64,000 bases of DNA from Colwellia sp. (GTDB lineage: Bacteria > Pseudomonadota > Gammaproteobacteria > Enterobacterales > Alteromonadaceae): the NCBI GenBank assembly GCA_013215655.1, contig JABSOX010000011.1, positions 172,379 through 236,378 of the forward strand, given 5' to 3'. Both the position numbers and the translations under genes were made by a program. The notes beneath the pieces were generated by a model. It worked only from the letters and a program-made list of their open reading frames with translations, was not told the origin of the DNA and did not search any database. Shown here piece by piece: positions 8,022-17,782 of the stretch. Position 1 is the stretch's first letter, and the number at the start of each line of letters is the position of its first letter.

Positions 8022-9851
8022 GTGAGTAACGAAAATCCAACGATAGATCAGCCAATAAAAAGCAGTTCTCAAAACAATTCCGACAAGAAAGAAAAAACTA
8101 AAGCTTTTGCTAGCTTATTACCCATCTTTGCATTTATTAAACCCTATAAAATGATGTTGGCATTGGCATTAATAGCGCTACTGTTAACTTCAGGGGTTAG
8201 TTTGTCTTTAGGGCAAGGAGTGAAATTTGTTATTGATAGTGGCTTTATTGCCGGCTCGGCTGAGCAACTACAGACAGCAATATTAGTATTAATTGGCCTA
8301 ATTTGTTTATTGGCCGTAGGCACTTTCAGCCGCTTCTATTTAATGTCTTGGCTTGGCGAGCGGATCAGCGCTGATATTCGCAAAGCGGTATTTAATCGCA
8401 TTGTTACTTTGCATCCCAGCTATTTTGAAGAAAACAGAAGTGGCGAATTAATGTCACGTTTAACCACTGATACTGCGCTATTACAATCAATTATCGGCTC
8501 TTCATTTTCTATGGCTTTACGTAGTTTCTTAATGTTGATTGGCGGCATAATGATGTTATTGATCACCAATTTAAAACTTACCATGATTGTCATTGTTTGT
8601 GTGCCGCTGATTTTATTACCAATGATGATCTATGGCAAAAAAGTAAGAAAGCTCGCTGCTAGCTCCCAAGATGCTATTGCTGATATTGGCACCTATGCCG
8701 GCGAAATAATTCAAAACATTAAAGTAGTGCAAAGTTATACCCACGAAGCTCGCGAACAACAAGCTTTTGCTAGCGAAGTTGAAAAAGCATTTGTTGTGGC
8801 TAAGCGTCGCGTAAAACAGCGTTCATTTTTAATCGCCATTGTGATATTCCTAACCTTTGGTGCGATCAGTGGCATGTTATGGGTTGGTGGCATGGACGTA
8901 TTACAAGGTAAAATGACCGGTGGTGAATTAGGCGCATTTGTCTTTTATGCCATTATGGTAGCGATGTCTGTAGCAACAGTTGCCGAAGTTTATGGTGAAT
9001 TACAACGGGCAGCAGGCTCAGCCACACGTTTATTAGAGCTATTAAAAATTGAAAGTGAAATAACCGAACTTGCTATACCTGAGAATATTGCTGAACAAAA
9101 ACCTGCAGTTATCGAATTTAAAGAGGTTAACTTTTGTTATCCATCAAGACCTGATCGCGCCGCATTAAAAAACATTAATTTAACCATCCCGACCGGTAAA
9201 ATCATTGCTTTGGTTGGTCCTTCTGGTGCAGGAAAAACTACGTTATTTGAACTATTACAACGCTTTTATGATCCACAACATGGCTCAATTGCATTTAATG
9301 AAACGAATATTACCCAACTTAAACTCACTGATTTACGTGATGAAATGGGCATGGTGCCACAGCATCCGATACTATTTAGCTCAGACGTACGGCACAACAT
9401 TCGTTATGGTAATCCAAACGCCACCGACCAAGAGGTGATACATGCAGCCAAACGTGCCCATGCCGATGAATTTATCAATCAGTTACCTGAAGGTTATGGA
9501 AGTTTTCTAGGTGAACAAGGTGTACGCCTTTCTGGCGGACAAAAACAACGTATTGCTTTAGCAAGAGCAATCTTAAAAGACCCAAGTGTATTATTACTAG
9601 ATGAAGCAACTAGCGCTTTGGATGCACAAAGTGAACATCACGTACAAGCCGCATTAAATGAGTTAATGGCAGATCGTACCACGTTGATTATTGCTCATCG
9701 TTTATCAACGGTTATTCATGCCGACATTATCGTGGTAATGGATCAAGGTGAAATAGTTGCCACAGGGGACCACAAATCACTAATGAAAAGTTCGCCCTTG
9801 TACCAACGACTTTGTGAATTACAGTTTGATAAGGTTAACGAACAAAAATAA
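8022..9851 (+). CDS. ABC exporter, fused permease/ATPase (MsbA-like)
   Basis: The 609-residue half-transporter has six membrane helices in about residues 40-345 and a nucleotide-binding domain after about 365. Walker A is GPSGAGKTT (about 398), the signature is LSGGQKQR (about 504), and Walker B plus D-loop is LLLDEATSALD (about 525), with a switch histidine in IIAHRLST. Homodimers of this family move lipids, lipid-linked molecules or drugs outward across the inner membrane. The GTG start at 8022 follows GAGTGAATT. The first ~30 residues are a hydrophilic Ser/Asn/Lys tail. No neighbour indicates the substrate, and it lacks the lipid A kinase neighbour expected of true msbA. Confidence 0.9.
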   Translation: MSNENPTIDQPIKSSSQNNSDKKEKTKAFASLLPIFAFIKPYKMMLALALIALLLTSGVSLSLGQGVKFVIDSGFIAGSAEQLQTAILVLIGLICLLAVGTFSRFYLMSWLGERISADIRKAVFNRIVTLHPSYFEENRSGELMSRLTTDTALLQSIIGSSFSMALRSFLMLIGGIMMLLITNLKLTMIVIVCVPLILLPMMIYGKKVRKLAASSQDAIADIGTYAGEIIQNIKVVQSYTHEAREQQAFASEVEKAFVVAKRRVKQRSFLIAIVIFLTFGAISGMLWVGGMDVLQGKMTGGELGAFVFYAIMVAMSVATVAEVYGELQRAAGSATRLLELLKIESEITELAIPENIAEQKPAVIEFKEVNFCYPSRPDRAALKNINLTIPTGKIIALVGPSGAGKTTLFELLQRFYDPQHGSIAFNETNITQLKLTDLRDEMGMVPQHPILFSSDVRHNIRYGNPNATDQEVIHAAKRAHADEFINQLPEGYGSFLGEQGVRLSGGQKQRIALARAILKDPSVLLLDEATSALDAQSEHHVQAALNELMADRTTLIIAHRLSTVIHADIIVVMDQGEIVATGDHKSLMKSSPLYQRLCELQFDKVNEQK

Positions 9852-9879
9852 AATTCCCCGAGACAAGCAACGGGGAATT
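9844..9879 (-). terminator. Terminator of the Sel1 gene, possibly bidirectional
   Basis: AATTCCCCG (9852-9860) pairs with CGGGGAATT (9871-9879). The A-rich side at 9844-9852 supplies the U-tract for leftward transcripts from the Sel1 gene. The stem starts right after the ABC-exporter stop codon, so it may also end that message. Confidence 0.7.
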
Positions 9880-9928
9880 AATCTGAAACATGCTGTACAG
9901 AGGCATATATAAAAATGCGTACCACCTA

Positions 9929-10834
9929 TTACAAACGACTTGGTGGCCGAATATATAACTTAATTGGATTCATGCGATTCCAAACATTCATTGTTTTGAA
10001 GGTATCTTGTGGGTTAACCGCCGCAAAACAATTCGCATTATCTGAACAAGACTTGCCACTTAAGCGCGAACCTGTACCTGAAGAATTATAAATTCCCAGG
10101 TCTTTTATCGAGCTTAAGTTTTCATTTAAAAAGTTATCAATTGTGGCAACAATTTCTATTCTTTCAATGTTTTCATCAACTTCAACTTTCTGATAAGAGA
10201 CTTGACTAGCCGCTACGGATTGTCCAGATTCCAATTGTGCTAAACGTTCGGCAGCTTCCGGAACAGAACTTGCGGCGTGTTGATACAACAACTTAGCATC
10301 TTCAACGTTAACGCTACCTGTTAAGCCTTCTTCATATATTGAGGCCAAAATGAAAGCCGCTTGTTGGTTACCTGCTGAGATAGCATTCTTTAACCATTGC
10401 TCAGACAACTTATAATCCTGCTTCACAAGCTTACCTTGTGCGTATAAAACACCTAATTGCACACCAGCATGACTAATACCTTTATTGGCCAAATTTCTTA
10501 ATAACTTCAGTCCTTTTTCAGTATCTTTATCAGTTCCTCTGCCTTGCAAATACATATAAGCCAATGAAGCTTTTGCGCCATGTTTCCCTTGACCGGAAGC
10601 TTTTTTAAACCACTTAATTGCCAGCTTAGGTTTTACCTTAGTACCGTAACCATTGAGGTATAAATTAGCCAGAATTTCTTGTGCATCGGCACTACCATTT
10701 TTAGCGAATTTTTTATATTTTTTAAATTGATTCGTACATTCTTTAGTGTCACAGCTATAGACCTCAATAGCGAATGCACTTTGCGGTAGCCATAACAATA
10801 AAGTGACCAATAACGCTCTTTTCAAAACTGACAT
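9929..10834 (-). CDS. Secreted Sel1-repeat protein
   Basis: The 301-residue protein has a cleavable signal peptide (1-22, LPQSAFA). About four or five Sel1 repeats span residues 43-195; they are helical hairpins recognisable by A-x-x-YLxGxGT and A-IKWFKKA patterns. A Cys-containing C-terminal region of about 100 residues lacks a recognised fold. Sel1 repeats are protein-interaction scaffolds; the signal peptide puts this one in the periplasm. The two N-terminal cysteines (YSCDTKEC) and the later pair (SGKSCSDNANC) could form disulfides. Function is otherwise unknown. Confidence 0.75.
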   Translation of the reverse strand: MSVLKRALLVTLLLWLPQSAFAIEVYSCDTKECTNQFKKYKKFAKNGSADAQEILANLYLNGYGTKVKPKLAIKWFKKASGQGKHGAKASLAYMYLQGRGTDKDTEKGLKLLRNLANKGISHAGVQLGVLYAQGKLVKQDYKLSEQWLKNAISAGNQQAAFILASIYEEGLTGSVNVEDAKLLYQHAASSVPEAAERLAQLESGQSVAASQVSYQKVEVDENIERIEIVATIDNFLNENLSSIKDLGIYNSSGTGSRLSGKSCSDNANCFAAVNPQDTFKTMNVWNRMNPIKLYIRPPSRL

Positions 10835-10982
10835 ATTATTTCCTTATCATATTTTTAATTGTTTTAAGTTTATACACATTAAATATATACCATAGTGAGT
10901 AAATTGTAAGCAGCTGATTTATTGTAACTAAAAATGACAAATATCAGTCGTATTGAATTTAATACACGTTAAGCTCTAATGT

Positions 10983-11444
10983 CTAAAGAACCTTAGTCAT
11001 ATACGAACAATTATCTAACGGTATGGTTTCGGGGTATGGTGTAAAAACAAAGCCAAACGATTGATAGGATTTAATCGCCGCTTCATTATGATTTAAGACA
11101 AAGAGAGAACCTTCATTTACTGTTAAATTATGCTGTCCCAGCTTTAGAAGTTTAGCTATTAACTGCGGGGCTATTCCTTGGCCTCGATGAATGGGGTTTA
11201 CAACTAAACGCCCTAAATGACAACGACCTATCCTTAGATAATATTGACCAAAAGCGATAACGTCTAACTCATCATTAACCAATACAAATGAATTTAGTGA
11301 GTCCATACGGAGATCTTCAGTAAAGCTAGCTAAGTCAAAAGGATACCTAAAATTAGGTCCCGACCAAATTGTCAGTTCCTGCTCATTAGTAAACCATTGC
11401 ATTATTTTTAACAAATGGCTTTCAGTTGGTGCGATTAATTTCAT
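10983..11444 (-). CDS. GNAT-family N-acetyltransferase
   Basis: A 153-residue GNAT domain. Motif A, the acetyl-CoA pyrophosphate loop, reads GRLVVNPIHRGQGIAPQLI, matching V-P-x-x-R-G-x-G-x-A. It is followed by the motif B helix region with NHNEAAIKSYQSFGF. The protein is cytosolic and should transfer an acetyl group to an amine. The acceptor cannot be told. It ends the minus-strand run that starts with the LytS/LytR pair, 38 bases below the regulator gene, so it may be cotranscribed with it. Confidence 0.85.
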   Translation of the reverse strand: MKLIAPTESHLLKIMQWFTNEQELTIWSGPNFRYPFDLASFTEDLRMDSLNSFVLVNDELDVIAFGQYYLRIGRCHLGRLVVNPIHRGQGIAPQLIAKLLKLGQHNLTVNEGSLFVLNHNEAAIKSYQSFGFVFTPYPETIPLDNCSYMTKVL

Positions 11445-11482
11445 TGCGAACCTTATATTAATGCGAATAAAACAATAGAAAA

Positions 11483-12184
11483 TTATATCGCAATTAAGGT
11501 CTTAAGTGCTGAGTATCGGCCACGGCTTACCGGTAACTCACAATTATTTGAGAGTATCAATTGATAGCTTCCCCCCGATGATATTTTCAACAATTTGATA
11601 AACTTTATATTGGCGATGTAGGAGCGATGAATACGAACAAAATTATCGGGTAAAAGTTTGGCTAGCTTGTCTATGGGCTTATCGTGTAAGTGACTTATTT
11701 CATCAAGCAAATGCAATTCAGTATAATGACCATCTGCTTTAATATATAAAAGCTCTTTCGTTTCAACTAAATGTAAACCTGACGATTTTTTAACCGCAAG
11801 CTGTTTGGTCTGACCCGTTGTAATACTATCCTTATCTGTAAACCTTGTTAAAGCTTGTGTTAACCTTTTGACGTTAAAAGGCTTAGCAACAAAATCTAAA
11901 ACACCAAACTCAAATGCTCTAATCGCTTGCTCTGCGTAAGCAGAAATAATGATGGTATGGAACGCTTCAGCACTGATCATTTTTAACAATTCAAAGCCGT
12001 CACTACCATGTAAATTTAAATCAAGTAACAGTAAATCTATCGGCGTTTCACTTAAATGACTTTGTGCATCATCAAAGTTATCAAACCAAATAAGTTGTGG
12101 TTGCCATTCGGATAATATTTCCGCAACCTGACGTTTTATTCGTTGTGCAATTACAGGTTCATCTTCAACAATAACAATGTTCAT
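11483..12184 (-). CDS. LytTR-family response regulator
   Basis: A 233-residue protein with an N-terminal receiver domain (acidic pair E7-D8, phosphoacceptor Asp55 in LLLLDLNLHG, conserved Lys in VAKPF near 103) and a C-terminal LytTR DNA-binding domain (about 130-233, with VRIHRSYIANIKFI and LPVSRGRYSALK). Its start overlaps the stop of the upstream kinase gene by 4 bases (ATGA), so the two are translationally coupled and form one two-component system. LytTR regulators typically control surface or secreted enzymes, so the divergent secreted hydrolase at 14053 is a natural candidate target. Confidence 0.92.
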   Translation of the reverse strand: MNIVIVEDEPVIAQRIKRQVAEILSEWQPQLIWFDNFDDAQSHLSETPIDLLLLDLNLHGSDGFELLKMISAEAFHTIIISAYAEQAIRAFEFGVLDFVAKPFNVKRLTQALTRFTDKDSITTGQTKQLAVKKSSGLHLVETKELLYIKADGHYTELHLLDEISHLHDKPIDKLAKLLPDNFVRIHRSYIANIKFIKLLKISSGGSYQLILSNNCELPVSRGRYSALKTLIAI

Positions 12185-13917
12185 AAAGCCAATACCGTCT
12201 CTGAAACTTGTTTTTGTTTACTAGATAAAATCATTGTAGTCTGCCAACTATTGCCCTGCTGCGTTGATTCGTATTGCCAAGAGCTACCATAGTACTCTGC
12301 CAATCGAGTTTTAATATAACTTTCGCCCGTACCTGTTCCTTGATGTTTTGTTGCTCGATAAGGTGTTATCACTTTTAGTACAAAGTTACTTTCTTCGAGG
12401 CTAATGATAATTTTAAACTGATCATCATCTTTAATTCTATTATGAGAAAAAGCATTTTCTATAACAGTATGAACAACTGCCGGAGGAATACTCAACTGAT
12501 CTAGATTTTTATCTTTATCGAGCAAATCAACAGTATTAATATCCAACTGAATATTTAATTGATATCGAGCTTTCATAATATTGAAATGCTTCTGACACAA
12601 GGCAAGTTCTTCTTGTAAATTCACCTGCTTTAACTTCGACATATTATTTAACATGCTAAATTCATCGGCCAGCGACTCAATAAACTCAACGGCCAACTCT
12701 GGCTGAGTTTCTATCCATTCAATAATTAACATCAAGCTATTCATTAAAAAGTGAGGCTGCAAATTTCTGCGCAACATTTCAGCTTCTAATTTTAATGACA
12801 TTAACGCCTTCTCTCGATCGTGGCCAAATCTTGTTGTTAAACTAAAAAGATTAGCAATGGCAATCACCGAAAAAAGCGCGGCAAACCATTGGTCAATAAA
12901 TCTATCTGGCAAAATTATCATACTAATTAAGCCAAATATTAACAGAGCAGTATTAATAACTGCACCACCTTTGTTCTTCTTTAAGGCGATCACATTAATG
13001 ATTATGCTACCAAGCATAGCAACAATAAATATCGATAGGCTTTTAAAGTCATAACCCGGCGCAAAACTGATACCAATAAACATCAATACGGCCGCTAATA
13101 GCAGCCACTTCAAAGTATTCTTAAAGCGATAATAATAAACATAATAAAGTAACAGCAGCATCGCTGTTATCATCACCGTAAGAATAATAATTTTTAGTCT
13201 TAAAACATGCCAATCCCACGGGTATGCGTAGAAATATTTAAGCACTTCTAAACCAATCAATATGCCAGAGAATACAGAAAGTAAACTAAAAATCAGAAAC
13301 GCAGGATCTTTTTTATAGTACCAATATATCAATTGAAAAAAGACAAAAAGCAATAACATCGCCCCACACAACATCAAGGGTGCAATATAATTATATTTAG
13401 CATTTTTCATCGCTGATGTTTGATCAACTAGCATTACCGCGTAAAAAATCGACTGCATATCTTCAATGTGATGGTAGGTAGAAATATTCATTGATAACAG
13501 ATGTTTGCCAATGCTTAGTTGGTCTTTCGACATCGACATGGTAATGCCGATACTGCCCGTTTTTTCCGTTAAAATAGAATCACCAGCAATACCGTTTTGA
13601 CCAATCAACTTACCGTCCCAATATATTTCAAAGGAACCCAGCATATAAAGTTTAAGTACCGTATGAATGGGTAAGTCATGTTCGGTGATGTCAACTAAGG
13701 CTCTAATACAATAATGTTGATGTTCACTTAACGTATACAAATTAATCGTCAACCAATTGGCATCATCAAAATCTACTTGATGACAATTCTCATCAAAGCC
13801 TATTTTATAATGCACCGCTTGATTGAGGTCTTGATAAAAAAAGGGCTCTGACTCGGCCCAAGTCTGTCGACAAATTAGTATCAAGAAAACGAAGATGTAG
13901 GTTTCATATTTTTTCAT
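12181..13917 (-). CDS. LytS/YehU-type sensor histidine kinase with extracellular DISM-like domain
   Basis: The 578-residue kinase has a signal sequence, an N-terminal periplasmic jelly-roll region (about 22-170, resembling 7TMR-DISMED2) and about seven membrane helices (180-365). A short cytosolic catalytic core follows: the LytS-type His box LRRNLQPHFLMNSLM (His near 392) and an ATPase domain with VIENAFSHN (N box) and GTGTGESYI (G box). It should autophosphorylate and pass phosphate to the LytTR regulator it overlaps. The extracellular fold suggests a carbohydrate or small-molecule ligand. It diverges from the hydrolase gene at 14053 across 135 bp. Confidence 0.88.
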   Translation of the reverse strand: MKKYETYIFVFLILICRQTWAESEPFFYQDLNQAVHYKIGFDENCHQVDFDDANWLTINLYTLSEHQHYCIRALVDITEHDLPIHTVLKLYMLGSFEIYWDGKLIGQNGIAGDSILTEKTGSIGITMSMSKDQLSIGKHLLSMNISTYHHIEDMQSIFYAVMLVDQTSAMKNAKYNYIAPLMLCGAMLLLFVFFQLIYWYYKKDPAFLIFSLLSVFSGILIGLEVLKYFYAYPWDWHVLRLKIIILTVMITAMLLLLYYVYYYRFKNTLKWLLLAAVLMFIGISFAPGYDFKSLSIFIVAMLGSIIINVIALKKNKGGAVINTALLIFGLISMIILPDRFIDQWFAALFSVIAIANLFSLTTRFGHDREKALMSLKLEAEMLRRNLQPHFLMNSLMLIIEWIETQPELAVEFIESLADEFSMLNNMSKLKQVNLQEELALCQKHFNIMKARYQLNIQLDINTVDLLDKDKNLDQLSIPPAVVHTVIENAFSHNRIKDDDQFKIIISLEESNFVLKVITPYRATKHQGTGTGESYIKTRLAEYYGSSWQYESTQQGNSWQTTMILSSKQKQVSETVLAL

Positions 13918-14052
13918 TTATACATTGTAACTGCTCATATAAAAAGATAAATGTAATTCGTGCAAGCCAGATGCAATTGGTGAAGTTGTTAGTAAATAAC
14001 AATCATAAAGTTCATACACTGCAGCCATCAATCAAAATGAGCTGGAGAATAT

Positions 14053-15495
14053 ATGAAATATTCAAACATTTTAAAATCAACCTTAACTATCTTACTGATT
14101 TCGACTCATGTTCAAGCAAATGCTTTGTCAAAAGTTAGCACTGAACCTTATGAATACACTGGTTTTAAAGGACAAGTTGTAGCTGCACAAAAAGGAACTT
14201 TTCAAGTACCTGAAAACCGAAGTGATCCAAAGTCTCGACTGTTAAACATCAGCTTTGTCACTTTTCCTAGTACCAGTAAAAATCCTAAACGCCCTATTGT
14301 ATATTTAGCGGGTGGTCCTGGTGGTTCGGCAACAGGTACCGCTAAAAGACCACGATTTGCACTTTTCCAAAAGTTACGAGAAGTCTCAGATGTTATTTTA
14401 TATGACCAACGTGGTACCGGATTATCTAATGATATTGATAAATGCCAAGGTAGTAATAGCGATATGACTATACCCAGCGATGAAACGACTCTTATGGCAA
14501 CCATAATCACCGACATAAAAACATGTGTCGAACAATGGCAAAAACAAGGAGTTGACCTTAAGGGTTACACCACTAAAGAAAACTCCCATGACCTCGCTGA
14601 TTTAAGCAAAGCTTTAGGTGTTGATAAAGTTAATCTATGGGCCATAAGTTATGGTACTCATTTAGCTTTTTCGACAGCAAAATATCATCCTGAAATTATC
14701 AATCAAATGGTCTTAGCTTCATCTGAAGGATTAAATCACACCATTAAACGCCCGGCTCGTATTCAGGCTTTAATTGAAAAAGTTGATTTAATGTTAAAAC
14801 AAAATCCAAAGACTGCTGATAAATATCCAGATCTACTTGGCACCATGAAAACTGTGCTTAATAAGCTAGCAGTGACTCCTCAAGTTGTTAAAGCAAAAAG
14901 CTTTCGAGGTAAAGATATCACTGTCGGCATTAGTAAAATTGATCTGCAATTTGTCATCAGCTATGTCTTACTAATGGATCCTAAGTATTTAAGCCAAATG
15001 CCTAAAATGTTCTATCAAATGGAGCAAGGAGACTTCACTTCAGTAGCTCCTTATGTTGCTTATATTAAATCTCAAACTTCATCATATAGTGCAATGAGTA
15101 TTGCCATGGACGCGGCTTCAGGTATTTCAGACGACCGTTGGGCGATGGTTCAAGAAGAAGCAAAAACGTCTCTAGTTGGCAGAACAACCAATCAACCATT
15201 TCCTGATATTAATCATGTGGTTCCTGTTGATGATGCTGGTGATGAATTTAGACAAGAAGTTGTAACAGATATTCCGACCTTATTTTTAGCGGGAACACTT
15301 GATGGTCGAACAATTTATGAAAGCCAAATAGAGTTAACAAAAAACTTTTCCAATAAAAGTATTATTACCATTGATGGTGCGGGACACAATTTATATGTAT
15401 CACACCCTGACGTAGCAACAAGTGTTGTTAGTTTCTTACAAGGGGAAAAAGTGCCAACAAAAACCATTACCTTGGCACCCATAGAATTCCATTAA
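14053..15495 (+). CDS. Secreted alpha/beta hydrolase, peptidase S33 family
   Basis: The 480-residue protein has a signal peptide (1-24, THVQANA) and a complete S33 alpha/beta-hydrolase domain: AGGPGGSA oxyanion loop (87-93), YDQRGTG (117-123), nucleophile Ser199 in AISYG, Asp417 in AGTLDGR and His445 in GAGHNLY. The elbow starts with Ala rather than the usual Gly. Family members are proline iminopeptidase or tripeptidyl aminopeptidase-like enzymes; periplasmic peptide scavenging is the simplest inference. A GGAG ribosome site precedes the ATG and a strong terminator follows. It shares an intergenic region with the LytS-type kinase, which may regulate it. Confidence 0.85.
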   Translation: MKYSNILKSTLTILLISTHVQANALSKVSTEPYEYTGFKGQVVAAQKGTFQVPENRSDPKSRLLNISFVTFPSTSKNPKRPIVYLAGGPGGSATGTAKRPRFALFQKLREVSDVILYDQRGTGLSNDIDKCQGSNSDMTIPSDETTLMATIITDIKTCVEQWQKQGVDLKGYTTKENSHDLADLSKALGVDKVNLWAISYGTHLAFSTAKYHPEIINQMVLASSEGLNHTIKRPARIQALIEKVDLMLKQNPKTADKYPDLLGTMKTVLNKLAVTPQVVKAKSFRGKDITVGISKIDLQFVISYVLLMDPKYLSQMPKMFYQMEQGDFTSVAPYVAYIKSQTSSYSAMSIAMDAASGISDDRWAMVQEEAKTSLVGRTTNQPFPDINHVVPVDDAGDEFRQEVVTDIPTLFLAGTLDGRTIYESQIELTKNFSNKSIITIDGAGHNLYVSHPDVATSVVSFLQGEKVPTKTITLAPIEFH

Positions 15496-15531
15496 ATATT
15501 ATACCAAGTAAAATCGGTTTAATTAATTATT

Positions 15532-15560
15532 AAAACCGCATCTATTTAGATGCGGTTTTT
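15532..15560 (+). terminator. Rho-independent terminator of the S33 hydrolase gene
   Basis: AACCGCATCTA (15534-15544) pairs perfectly with TAGATGCGGTT (15547-15557), followed by TTTTT. It lies 37 bases after the stop codon at 15495. Confidence 0.9.
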
Positions 15561-15607
15561 CTTATTTTAGATACAATAGGTTTTTACTATTATTTTTAAC
15601 ATACAGT

Positions 15608-15814
15608 ATGACCAATCAAATTGACGATACTATTTGTCCCTTGTGCCAAACATCAAACAGCTGCGAGGTTAATTCCCCGACATCTTGTTGGTGCGCAGTC
15701 GCAAATATACCGCCAGCATTACTTGAACAAGTATCAAAAAGTCATTCAGGTAAGGCATGTATTTGCCAAACATGTATTGATCAGTTTAATCAGAAGATTA
15801 AAGAAGTCACCTAA
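15608..15814 (+). CDS. Cysteine-rich CWC family protein
   Basis: A 68-residue protein with eight cysteines arranged CPLC, C, CWC, CIC, CxxC, ending in a short helical tail. The CWC triplet and total spacing match the small Cys_rich_CWC family of proteobacteria, which is probably zinc-binding and of unknown function. It sits 14 bases upstream of the prolyl aminopeptidase gene on the same strand, so the two are likely one operon. It is preferred over an overlapping frame at 15621 because the cysteine pattern is conserved. Confidence 0.8.
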   Translation: MTNQIDDTICPLCQTSNSCEVNSPTSCWCAVANIPPALLEQVSKSHSGKACICQTCIDQFNQKIKEVT

Positions 15815-15828
15815 AATAAGGCCATAAA

Positions 15829-16782
15829 ATGAATGAACTTTTCCCAGAAATAGAACCTTTTGCTCATTTTTTATTAGATGTTGGTGACGGTCATCAACTC
15901 TATATTGAGCAATGTGGTAACCCAAATGGTCAACCTGTGGTATTTCTACATGGTGGCCCTGGTGCAGGTTGTTCTACAAATGACCGACGTTTCTTTGATC
16001 CAGCAAAGTATCATATTATTTTATTTGACCAACGTGGTTGTGGACGCTCATTGCCACACGGTAGTTTAGAGCAAAACGAAACCGCTATTCTAGTTGCTGA
16101 TATTGAGCAAATTCGTGAGCATCTAAATATTAAGCAGTGGCATGTTTTTGGTGGTTCTTGGGGATCAACATTATCATTAGTTTATGCACAAACACATTCG
16201 AGTAGTGTCACTGCATTAATTTTGAGGGGGATATTTTTAGGTCGCCCAGAAGATACCAATTGGGCATTTAATGGCGGTGGTGGTACACGTATTTTTGCTG
16301 ATTATTGGCAAGATTACTTAGAAGCATTACCTGCGGGAGAAAAAGCTGGTGTTAAATCCGCTTATAAGATCATGATTGGAGATGATAAAGCTGCAGCCAA
16401 AAAAGTCGCAAAAGCATGGGCAATTTGGGAAATTCGTTGTTGTACTTTAGAGCCTAATGACGAGTTTGTCGCCGCATTAACCGACGAAGATAGTTGCTGG
16501 ACGCTCTCACGACACGAAGCTCATTACATGGCGCACCACTGTTTTTTAACAGACAATCAAATACTCGCTAATTGTTATAAAATTTCAGACATTCCGACGA
16601 TTATCGTTCATGGCCGTTACGATATAGTTTGTCCTTTTGATAATGCGTGGTTATTGCACCAACAATTACCAAAATCTACCTTAGTGATCAGTAAAACCGC
16701 AGGGCATGCCTCAATTGAACCTGAGACTAGACACCATTTAATTACGGCTACCAATAAGATGTTAAGTTTAGAGGCAGGCTAA
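15829..16782 (+). CDS. pip: Prolyl aminopeptidase (proline iminopeptidase)
   Basis: This 317-residue cytosolic S33 enzyme removes N-terminal proline from peptides. Family hallmarks are all present: HGGPGAG (41-47), FDQRGCGRS (66-74), nucleophile Ser110 in GGSWGS, Asp265 in HGRYDIVCP and His293 in AGHAS. Length and the near-complete match to the proline iminopeptidase signature make this assignment firm. It follows the CWC gene by 14 bases. A large hairpin lies between it and the convergent AraC gene. Confidence 0.95.
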   Translation: MNELFPEIEPFAHFLLDVGDGHQLYIEQCGNPNGQPVVFLHGGPGAGCSTNDRRFFDPAKYHIILFDQRGCGRSLPHGSLEQNETAILVADIEQIREHLNIKQWHVFGGSWGSTLSLVYAQTHSSSVTALILRGIFLGRPEDTNWAFNGGGGTRIFADYWQDYLEALPAGEKAGVKSAYKIMIGDDKAAAKKVAKAWAIWEIRCCTLEPNDEFVAALTDEDSCWTLSRHEAHYMAHHCFLTDNQILANCYKISDIPTIIVHGRYDIVCPFDNAWLLHQQLPKSTLVISKTAGHASIEPETRHHLITATNKMLSLEAG

Positions 16783-16788
16783 GCTTCA

Positions 16789-16835
16789 TGACAATAAATA
16801 TGTTGTTAACTTTTATAACAATGAATTTATTGTCA
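16789..16835. terminator. Extended hairpin between convergent pip and AraC genes
   Basis: TGACAATAAAT (16789-16799) pairs exactly with ATTTATTGTCA (16825-16835), and an inner TTGTTA/TAACAA segment extends the stem. It starts 7 bases after the pip stop. The position suits a bidirectional terminator, although the T-runs are modest. Confidence 0.5.
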
Positions 16836-16898
16836 AATATTTTAACTATAAACCTATTATCAAAATAGAGTTACGATGCCATTTTTTCAATGTGAGGC

Positions 16899-17687
16899 TC
16901 AAGCTTTATGGAGCAAATAATTACTTGGTGTGACTTTCATGTGTTTCTTAAACATATAAATAAATGCCGAGCTTGATTCGTAACCTAAATTAATCGCAAT
17001 ATTACCAACACTCTCACCCATATAAAGCTGTTTAATAGCAATTTGGATACTTAAGCGCTGCTTCCATTCACTATAGGTTATGCCTGTTTCTCGTTTAAAT
17101 GTTCGTGAAAGTGTTCTCACCGAGGCGCCAACAAATTTTCCCCACGAATTTAAATCTGTTTTTAGTGCGGGGAATTTTTGTATGCGACTAATTATTTCTT
17201 TTAGACGTTTATCTTTTGGATAGGGTAACTGTAAATCAATAATTGTTGCCGTTGAAATTTGATCTCGAATCAAACGTAATAGTCGCCCTTGTGTACTTTG
17301 CCACTGATATTCACTATCAATATTTTTAGCTTCATTTAATAACACTTTTAAAAAAGGTGAAACATTTAGCACTTGGCAAGAGTGCAAAAATTCATTTGAC
17401 TGTTCATTGTCGATATATAAGCTAGTTAATTCCACATCTGTTGAGGTGATTATTTCATGTTCTACTTTGGCTGGTACCCATACGCCCTGCTCTGGTGGAA
17501 TTAAATAACGCCCCCCGTCAGTGATAACAGCCATGACACCTTGGTTGGCATAGACAAATTGTCCCCAGTTATGCTGATGTTTTTCAACCCAGCTATTAAT
17601 GGGCAATTGTCGATTAACCACCACTATCGGTTGTACCAGAGCTTTCATTGATTCGTCAGATGCTGTTACTCGATTATAATTTGGCAT
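16899..17687 (-). CDS. AraC-family regulator with cupin sensor domain
   Basis: A 262-residue cytosolic regulator. Residues ~25-95 form a cupin-type arm (HQHNWGQFVYANQGV, then PPEQGVWVPAKVEHEI) that could bind a small ligand. The C-terminal ~100 residues carry the AraC double helix-turn-helix (SVRTLSRTFKRETGITYSEWKQ and IAINLGYESSSAFIYMFKKH), ending in TPSNYL. It diverges from the TauE/SafE permease gene across 95 bp, the usual layout of a regulator and its transporter target. Confidence 0.9.
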   Translation of the reverse strand: MPNYNRVTASDESMKALVQPIVVVNRQLPINSWVEKHQHNWGQFVYANQGVMAVITDGGRYLIPPEQGVWVPAKVEHEIITSTDVELTSLYIDNEQSNEFLHSCQVLNVSPFLKVLLNEAKNIDSEYQWQSTQGRLLRLIRDQISTATIIDLQLPYPKDKRLKEIISRIQKFPALKTDLNSWGKFVGASVRTLSRTFKRETGITYSEWKQRLSIQIAIKQLYMGESVGNIAINLGYESSSAFIYMFKKHMKVTPSNYLLHKA

Positions 17688-17782
17688 ATTATCTATATAT
17701 AAAGTCTTAAAATGGCTATCAAGTCATTAAGTTTTTACTATAAAATGCTAAACATCAAGTTTTGGTTAACGGAAGTTACAAA

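Noticed and set aside
15621..15827. 68-codon plus-strand frame overlapping the CWC gene
   Set aside because: It is out of frame with the conserved cysteine pattern at 15608 and shows no family features of its own.
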